From assembly GCA_945910005.1 (NCBI GenBank), contig OX246743.1, forward strand, positions 45,359,361-45,423,360: 64,000 bases of DNA, in the 5' to 3' direction. The notes beneath the pieces were generated by a model. It did no database searches and was not told the origin of the DNA. It was given only the letters and a program-made list of their open reading frames with translations. The stretch is from Isoperla grammatica. Taxonomy: Eukaryota; Arthropoda; Insecta; Plecoptera; Perlodidae. This document shows, in pieces, positions 57,794-64,000 of this stretch (position 1 is the stretch's first letter; each line of letters begins with the position of its first letter). Both the position numbers and the translations under genes were made by a program.

Positions 57794-58439
57794 ATGACAT
57801 GTGATTCAGATTCAGATTAATTTTTATTGCATTTTTAAGTTTACACTGCGATCGTTTAAGTATAATAGTACAATTATGATCTAGTATAGTAAAGAGCTAA
57901 CATGTTTTAAGTGAAATTAATGTAGGCTGCCTTTCATCTGCCTTTCATCTTCAAATATATAGCCCAATGTTTTGTTTCAAAGGTTAACTCGTTCCTTTGT
58001 GGCGCCTAAACTTGAGGTGATTCACTTCTATTGGGCTATGTTCGGCCACGGCCACAGGTGGGGTGCGACATAAGCTGGGCATGAGTCATCGTCCGGTCGC
58101 GGGGTAGACTGCGTACAGGTGCTGGATGACGTCACGCCCCCCCCCTGGATAGTATCGTCAAAGATTATGAAGCCCTGTTCGACAGAACTGAATACTACGT
58201 GAATAAAATGTGACAAGTTTTTAAAGTAGTATAGCCCTATTCAGTTCTTTCGAACCGAAATTGAGCCCTGTTTTCACTCTTTCGATGTGGTGTCGGTGTA
58301 TAGCATTCGTTATTGATATGTTATTAAAATCGCTAATTTCATGCGGTTCTATATTGGCGGTAGTGTTTCCTCTTAAAAGATGAAACACGAAACAAGAACA
58401 ATCCTTCATTAAGACACAAAGCAGGAACCACCTTGGTTG

Positions 58440-58580
58440 CTTTGAGCCCCATTCAAAGCGTCGTCATGGAGACCTCTGCTCGTCCAATCAAAGGGCCCAT
58501 TGTGTCCGGCGGGAGAAACACACCAATCAGGAGACGAAGCTGTTGTTACTATCGCAGCTCAGTTACCATGTCAAGCATGC
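58440..58580. promoter_or_regulatory. Possible promoter with two CCAAT boxes
   Basis: CCAATCA at 58484 and CCAATCAG at 58523 lie in a GC-richer patch. No TATA box or exon can be tied to it. Confidence 0.2.
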
Positions 58581-59202
58581 AGACCACTCGAACTGGTCAA
58601 AGAGATAATTGAGACAATTATTTTAATGCGGATCCATTGAAGATAACCACCGCTTGTGCGATGATGCGTCGAGTGTGGTTGAACAGCTGGCAAGGCTGTG
58701 GACCTCTTGTCATTCGTACTGGGGCACTGAAAAGATTTACATTTTAGATGATTTAAAACGGAAGGAGATGGAGAACGAAGATGAAAAATGGGGCCAGAAC
58801 AGGTTGTGGGAATTTTTTATTTTTTAACAGAACAACCAGGGAGTGGAGTTTGAGATGATATGTTTTTGAGGAGGAAGAAAATAGTCAGTCCTTATTACAA
58901 GCTGTGAGCGTAAAAGTGGTGGAAGTATAGACTTCAATTGCGGGTATGAACGGTGTAAATGTAACCCCTCTGATGAAAGTCGAGGACGGTTCCTTCCAGT
59001 AAACCGCGTAGCACAACGAATGCCCCCCCCCTCTCCCCGACTTATATTCTGAAAATGTTAATTTTCTTCGATCCTGAGGTTTCTTAATCTCTCGAGGGGT
59101 GGACTGACATTAATCAACAACTCTTTTTTCGAAATTAAACACGTTTTCTACTTTAATAAAGACGTCAAATTGAGAAATGTTTATAGGGCTAAGATTTAGT
59201 CG

Positions 59203-59222
59203 CCCCCCCCCCCCCCCCCCCC
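59203..59222. repeat. Poly(C) tract, 20 bases
   Basis: Uninterrupted run of C. Confidence 0.9.
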
Positions 59223-59454
59223 ACGGTGGCTTTGGAATAGGGTTCGCTGTTCTTGCCCAGGGCAGGCAGGTCATACATAGTTAATTTGCGGAGAAAATCT
59301 CAAACGTCGAATTTTATTTGGATAAATAAGTGGTAAATCCGTAATTCGGTCTGAGGAACGTATTTCAAAATAGATATACTTCTTCCCGTTAAATTCCTTA
59401 AAAATGTTGGGCTCTTCATCTTCGGAGGGGGGTTGTTATCTGCAGTCACGCGTA

Positions 59455-59515
59455 ACCCAAAGCTGGGACTCGAACCCACGTCTCCCGGTTCCGACCTTCG
59501 ATCTAGTTTATTGAA
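59455..59515 (-). mobile_element. tRNA-like SINE fragment
   Basis: Minus strand carries GGGTTCGAGTCCCAGC, a good tRNA T-loop, preceded by a poorly paired head. Confidence 0.45.
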
Positions 59516-59590
59516 AAATGCTTTGGTCTGATCAACACAGGCCCCCCCGTAGTACTAATAATAATACTCCAAGTCCTCGTCCAAACTCTA

Positions 59591-59768
59591 AGGGTCAAAT
59601 GCATAGTCGTTCCTCACGTGCTCCTCAACTCAGCTTTTCCTCAGACTCGCCCAGCCACCAATCACAGAGCAGTCCATATGGTAATGCTGCTCTGTGATTG
59701 GTGGTTGGGCGAGTCTGAGGAAAGGCTGAGTTGAGGAGCACGTGAGGAACGACTATGCATTTGACCCT
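59591..59768. mobile_element. Near-perfect 178-bp palindrome
   Basis: Arms of about 80 bases (AGGGTCAAATGCATAGTCGT ... ACGACTATGCATTTGACCCT) with CTCACGTGCTCCTCAACTCA and its complement inside. The loop is about 15 bases. Almost no mismatches, so recent insertion or active maintenance is likely. Confidence 0.9.
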
Positions 59769-60228
59769 CAGTCCATGTTTTTCTTTTGAACATGTTCACA
59801 CACGTGAATTATGGTGGTCCCTTGTTCGAATCTCTGCGTAGCTCCTCTGCGCCGTAGTTGAATCTCCTTGGCCATGCACTGATTCTCATTCACTCCATTC
59901 CACTAAATTATCCCTTGTCCCGTTCATTCCAGCCCGCTACTATATATAATAAGGAGCCTAGTTATAGTTAGTCCTGCAGTTGAGCTGTTTGCCTGGCTGT
60001 TGGTTCTACCTCACTGATAACTGAGCTTATCTCTCTACCGCGCTCAGCACAGGGGCTACAGCAGCAAGCAAGATGCAGAAGACAGACAGAGCATTCACTG
60101 CATGGAGGGAGGAGTTGGCAGTCCGCCAAACATTATGTGCAGCACTAAACCACACGACACGGTCTAGTTTCGTTGTGACAAGATGTGGTTTTCAAAAAGA
60201 TTCCACTGCCTTCTTCGTTCGCTCAATC

Positions 60229-60310
60229 GGTAGACGTCAAGGTCCGTAAATCCCCTGGCGAGGGCTCGTCGAACCTCCGCTAGGGGATCGACGGACCTTG
60301 GGTAGACGTC
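60229..60310. mobile_element. 62-bp hairpin mini-element with 10-bp target duplication
   Basis: The hairpin 60239-60300 (AAGGTCCGTAAATCCCCT ... AGGGGATCGACGGACCTTG) is flanked by GGTAGACGTC at 60229-60238 and 60301-60310. A homologous hairpin is at 7990-8075. Size and duplication length recall tiny Mutator-like elements, but class assignment is inference. Confidence 0.75.
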
Positions 60311-60816
60311 GAGTAAATCGGTTTGATGGGTGTGTTCACGCGGTTCGGTTCTATGCGAGAGCTCTTAGAAGGGGAGGTCTTCCTAAAGTTACCCCAAAGT
60401 AAAGCCCTTATCACATTAGGATTGCAACTGTCAATTGCAATCTTATATTCGAGCTGTGATACTCTTTGATAGATCTGTCAAAACTTACCGCGTGACCATA
60501 CTCCAACTCCTCGCAAAGACTGCAACGCTTAAAATCTATATTGCTCTATAATGTTTGAAAAATGTTGCAAGGTTATAAAAATAATGTAATTCCCTAGTTT
60601 TAATGCACTGCTTTACGGATGTTTCCAGGTTTCAAATATAAATTGTATAATTATCTTCTGTTGTTCTATATTCAATGGCTAATCAATGCGATGGTGTTGC
60701 TATAGTACAAGATGCGTCTTGACGGAGTAGAGTGGCATCTGTTACTTGGAGGGTAGTTTAGGAAGTTGGGAAGTAATCCCACACTTAACCCCCTTCAATC
60801 ATGGGGGGGGGGGGTC

Positions 60817-60894
60817 GTGGTCAATCGATTGGATTAGGCGTCGACCTGGTAAACCACGCTTACTGAGCTCCAGGTTCGAACCCTGGCTTGGGCG
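60817..60894 (+). mobile_element. tRNA-derived SINE head
   Basis: It has a perfect T-arm, CCAGGTTCGAACCCTGG (60870-60886), and an upstream TGGTCAATCGATTGG A-box region. The acceptor stem does not pair, so this is a SINE head and not a functional tRNA gene. Confidence 0.6.
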
Positions 60895-62090
60895 TGTTTG
60901 AAATTCATAAATTATCAATTTATCACCTACTGAATTATGAGACGTTGCTCAGTAGTAAGTCAACATGCATCATAGTGCTTACAATCTATTTATAGACACT
61001 ACTGCCGTGAATCCAATCCTAGTACACAGTTGAGTTAGCCATAACAACCTCGGGATTTGTTTTTTGAATGGTATTTATTGCCGTTTTGATTACAAATTAG
61101 TCATGGCAATCTCCGATGTTTACGTTACTTGATGCCGGAGAGTTAAAGTTCCTTCAGTTTGGTTGACCTAGTGTACGTAATACGTGTAGATCGAATTACT
61201 CTGAGATGCGTTTTACTTGGAATCGTTATAAATAGCTCCGTGATGTATGACGTAGTGTTCGACTGTTCGGTATCGGCATCCATAAGTCGAGTTCTCTTCG
61301 TCACTAAGAGTAAGATGTATTTGTGAGAGCTCCAGCTACAGAGCGCCCCTTTGTAACACGGTGCTATTCGGTCATACCATTTCTTGAAGGCAATATTTTA
61401 AGCAAATTACATAATTTTCCATTAAAAGTTCAAGAAAAAGTGCAAAAACAAAGGCCAATTTTTACTTATTTTTAGAATTTTAAGATTCTTACTCTGTTTT
61501 TGGGGTTAAAATTATCAACTATTGATTTTAATTCAACGCAAATGAGAGTATTTCGGATGTCCCATTAACAGAAGCACAAGACAAATCGACAGCCGGTTTA
61601 AAAAAGTAGAGTTTCCAAAGTTTATGTTTGTAGTAATCGAAAGTGCTAGAACATATTTTGTTTTGAGATTGTTTTTTTCTCGTGGGTGTAATAACAATGC
61701 CTTGGTTCTGGTTGTATACTGGGACTGGGGTAGAAACTGGGTTGACCCCGCGCGTTTTCATGCCAGCCAGCCAGGCAGCGAGCAAGTTATTAATTACCTC
61801 CCTTGAAGCGAACTGGCTACCTCGGTTCTAGGGTAATACATTCTGATAATAAAAGAATGTCAAAATATGCTAAGCGGGTTTAGAAGTTACGACTTTCTAG
61901 GTATAAAATATTCTTTTACAAAAACTGCGAATCCAGATTGTTTTGAATTCACATTTAAAATACACCTTTGTTTGTTCATTGTTTGTGAGTGGATGTTAGT
62001 GATAATATGTGTGGGGCATTCATATCTTGTATCCTAATATTGGCCGGGGTCGATTTGTGGTTGGTCTGGACATGGATTTATAATAACAAC

Positions 62091-62145
62091 TCCATGGTCT
62101 GGTAAAGCATTTATTGCGTTCTAAGTTCGAATCCTGCTTGGGCTC
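62091..62145 (+). mobile_element. tRNA-like SINE fragment
   Basis: GGTCTGGTAAAGCATTTATT and AAGTTCGAATCCTGCTTGGG match the head at 60817-60894. Confidence 0.5.
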
Positions 62146-62745
62146 GGACGTTTTCCCACTTGTTTTGCTTATCGTCGCGATTAACCTCGTTGCCCAAACA
62201 TGACACAGACACACACAGTTATCATTGTGCCAAAGATGGAGACCCGATGTGACCACTGAGTTGTGACCTTCTCACACACCTCCCCAGCCGCCACTGGTTA
62301 TTCATTATTTCTTCTCTTTATGTTATCAATAGGTGTGTTGGTTTGAAACACGCTCCAGTCTTTCTTTGTATTGCAAGTCTTTTCATCTCTACATATCCAT
62401 TACAACGCCCTATCTGAATACTTAGAAACACGTCTAGGTTCGCTTGCTATAGAATATCGTGGTTTGTGAACCTGTAATGAAAAACAATATATAATTTTTT
62501 AAATAATTTATTATGCATGGTTCGAGTGAGAAAGGGACTTTCTGTTTGAGCCGGTCACTATATGAGTTTAATTCAAAAATTATGATTTGTTGATTGTTCG
62601 AGCATAGCTTAAAATAGAGCTTAGTCTTAAAAATGAGTTGGTATTATTCCCGTTCCGTCTTACGCAAGAGGCTTCGAGAGAGTCGGGGCCAAAAGATGTC
62701 GTGGCTCATTTCACGATCCGAGACACTTGTTCTTCTTGTCACGCG

Positions 62746-62767
62746 CCCCCCCCCCCCCCCCCCCCCC
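62746..62767. repeat. Poly(C) tract, 22 bases
   Basis: Uninterrupted run of C, followed by TCCCCCC. Confidence 0.9.
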
Positions 62768-63509
62768 TCCCCCCGAGACAACAATTAAAACTTGAAAGTC
62801 AAAACGTCAATGGGCAGTGATAAAACATTTATTTGATAACACATTAGGCTACCTTTATTTGACGAGAGAGGCAGAGAGTTCGAAAAGAAATTAATATCTC
62901 AACGGCAACGCAAAACATGTTGCATACTACTAGATACTTTGTAAATACTGTACTACATTACATTTTTATAGTATTATTACTATTTGAATACATTACTATT
63001 TGAAGTTTAATTGTCGTCTTTGATAATTGGTTCCTCAAAATTTTGATTGGGTGCATTCTGTATGTAGACAATAAATTGTCGCAAAGCGGAGTTTAGCTGT
63101 TAATTTGTTGAATACTCTTATTGTGAACTCATCAATCGCTTAGCAGCCCTATCTATTTGTTAGCCTGAGTCTCCACCCCTCATTACTCCAAAAGTTTGAC
63201 ACATTGACTCTCACGTGGAACAGCATAGTCTTGTTGGACACCCTTAAACAAGATTTCTATGCGCTATAAAAATGGAACCGTGGATAATTTTTTAAACGGT
63301 CTATAAACATGTAAACATAAACAAACACCTTTCGTCTCTATAGCAGAGCAGCGAGGCCTTGAAAGCCCGGTTTACATACGAGGTGAGATGCAATCGGGGC
63401 CGCAGTGTTTTTGTCACTAACCTGCGAGACGTTTGCAAATAAATATAAGCAACAACTCAGGCAAGATAGGTCAGCGCAGTGACTTGTTCGAAGGTGTTGT
63501 TGTATCACT

Positions 63510-63585
63510 CCACAACGAGACGGTATCGAACCGGTGACCTCCCGAATTAGTCTCGCGTCTTACCACTGAGCCATCTCTTTAGGTC
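63510..63585 (-). mobile_element. tRNA-derived SINE head
   Basis: Minus strand: GAGATGGCTCAGTGGTAAG with a good A box, then GGTTCGATACC B box. Same family as 52270-52425. Confidence 0.6.
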
Positions 63586-63685
63586 GACCACGTGTGCATG
63601 TTTGTTTTTCAATTAATTTAAGTTGTTCTTCGCGAAAGAAAAAACAAACAAAACCTGCAGCGTTTTATTTTAGTATTGTAGCTTA

Positions 63686-63734
63686 TGTTTGTTTGTGTGT
63701 TTGTGTGTTTGTTTGTGCGTTTGTGTGTTTGTTG
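63686..63734. repeat. GTTT/GTGT microsatellite
   Basis: Alternating GTTTGT and GTGTTTGT words over about 49 bases. Confidence 0.85.
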
Positions 63735-64000
63735 TCGTCGGCAAATAAGTTGTTTGACGCACAAAGACACGATCACGAACGTGGGTTCATGACGTCGAAC
63801 CAATGAGGGAGGGGGAGGTAAGAATGACGGAGCTATTGTCTCCTGACTGAAGACGACGAGGAAAGCTTTTTGATCTGTTCACTTTCCCGCACGGCACGCG
63901 GAGAAAATGTTTTCCCACTTTGACTCGACGAGAGACGGAAAAGCTGCGTCAGGGAAAATAGAAAAATATTATCAGTTTTTTGTTTGCTCTCTCGTTCGTT

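Larger units (their letters stand above)
54247..64000. other. Intron-like or intergenic DNA, no coding exon recognised
   Basis: Holds TAGGCCTA-type words (54.5-55.9 kb), an ATT microsatellite, SINE fragments, palindromes and poly(C) runs annotated separately. A 94-codon + frame (about 56653-56937), rich in hydrophobic and Cys residues, has no family resemblance. Confidence 0.4.

Noticed and set aside
60817..60894. Functional tRNA gene
   Set aside because: T-arm is perfect but acceptor and anticodon stems do not pair and the segment recurs as fragments at 57738 and 62091; a SINE head is the better reading.
63510..63585. Functional tRNA gene on the minus strand
   Set aside because: A and B boxes are good, but the acceptor stem fails and a related copy with a SINE body lies at 52270-52425.

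Overview
The window reads as nuclear DNA of an animal, probably a marine invertebrate. The reasons are one multi-exon GT-AG gene for a metazoan secretory-pathway protein, long AT-rich introns, many families of non-autonomous transposons and tRNA-derived SINEs, long homopolymer C tracts, and frequent TAGGCCTA-type palindromes. I cannot name the species. There are no prokaryotic operons, CRISPR arrays or intact viral genes.

One gene can be reconstructed completely: LMAN1 (ERGIC-53), a mannose-binding cargo receptor of the ER-Golgi intermediate compartment. It lies on the + strand, with its coding region at 9946-17330 in 11 exons encoding 514 residues (513 if the alternative NAGNAG acceptor of exon 8 is used). 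The lectin-domain residues, the two lumenal cysteines, the transmembrane segment and a C-terminal KKFY are all present. Two of its exon ends, exon 6 and exon 9, are tandemly duplicated together with their splice donors. This could create in-frame alternative isoforms and is the most interesting biology I see here. The promoter carries a near-consensus ER stress element.

Layout. 1-1.3 kb: two minisatellites. 1.3-4 kb: nothing recognised. 4.0-6.56 kb: a 36-bp minisatellite in four cassettes, each coding-like (12-residue Arg/Glu repeats) and separated by a conserved spacer. 6.6-9.7 kb: SINE and transposon remnants, including a clean hAT element with an 8-bp target duplication. 9.7-21.5 kb: LMAN1 with promoter and a long, probably AT-rich 3' UTR that contains a Tigger/pogo remnant. 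21.5-33 kb: gene-poor DNA with tandem duplications, inverted-repeat elements and homopolymers. 33.28-45.2 kb: a 12-kb satellite array of about 110 units of 105/109 bp, with a CCAAT-box-rich, GC-rich stretch just upstream. 45.9-54 kb: SINEs and inverted-repeat transposons. 54.06-54.25 kb: a promoter and first exon (ETS site, full CRE, splice donor) of a second + strand transcription unit whose coding part I cannot find. 54.25-64 kb: intron-like DNA rich in TAGGCCTA, SINE fragments and palindromes.

Many long open frames inside the 36-bp and 105/109-bp arrays, on both strands, are by-products of repetition and are not called as genes.
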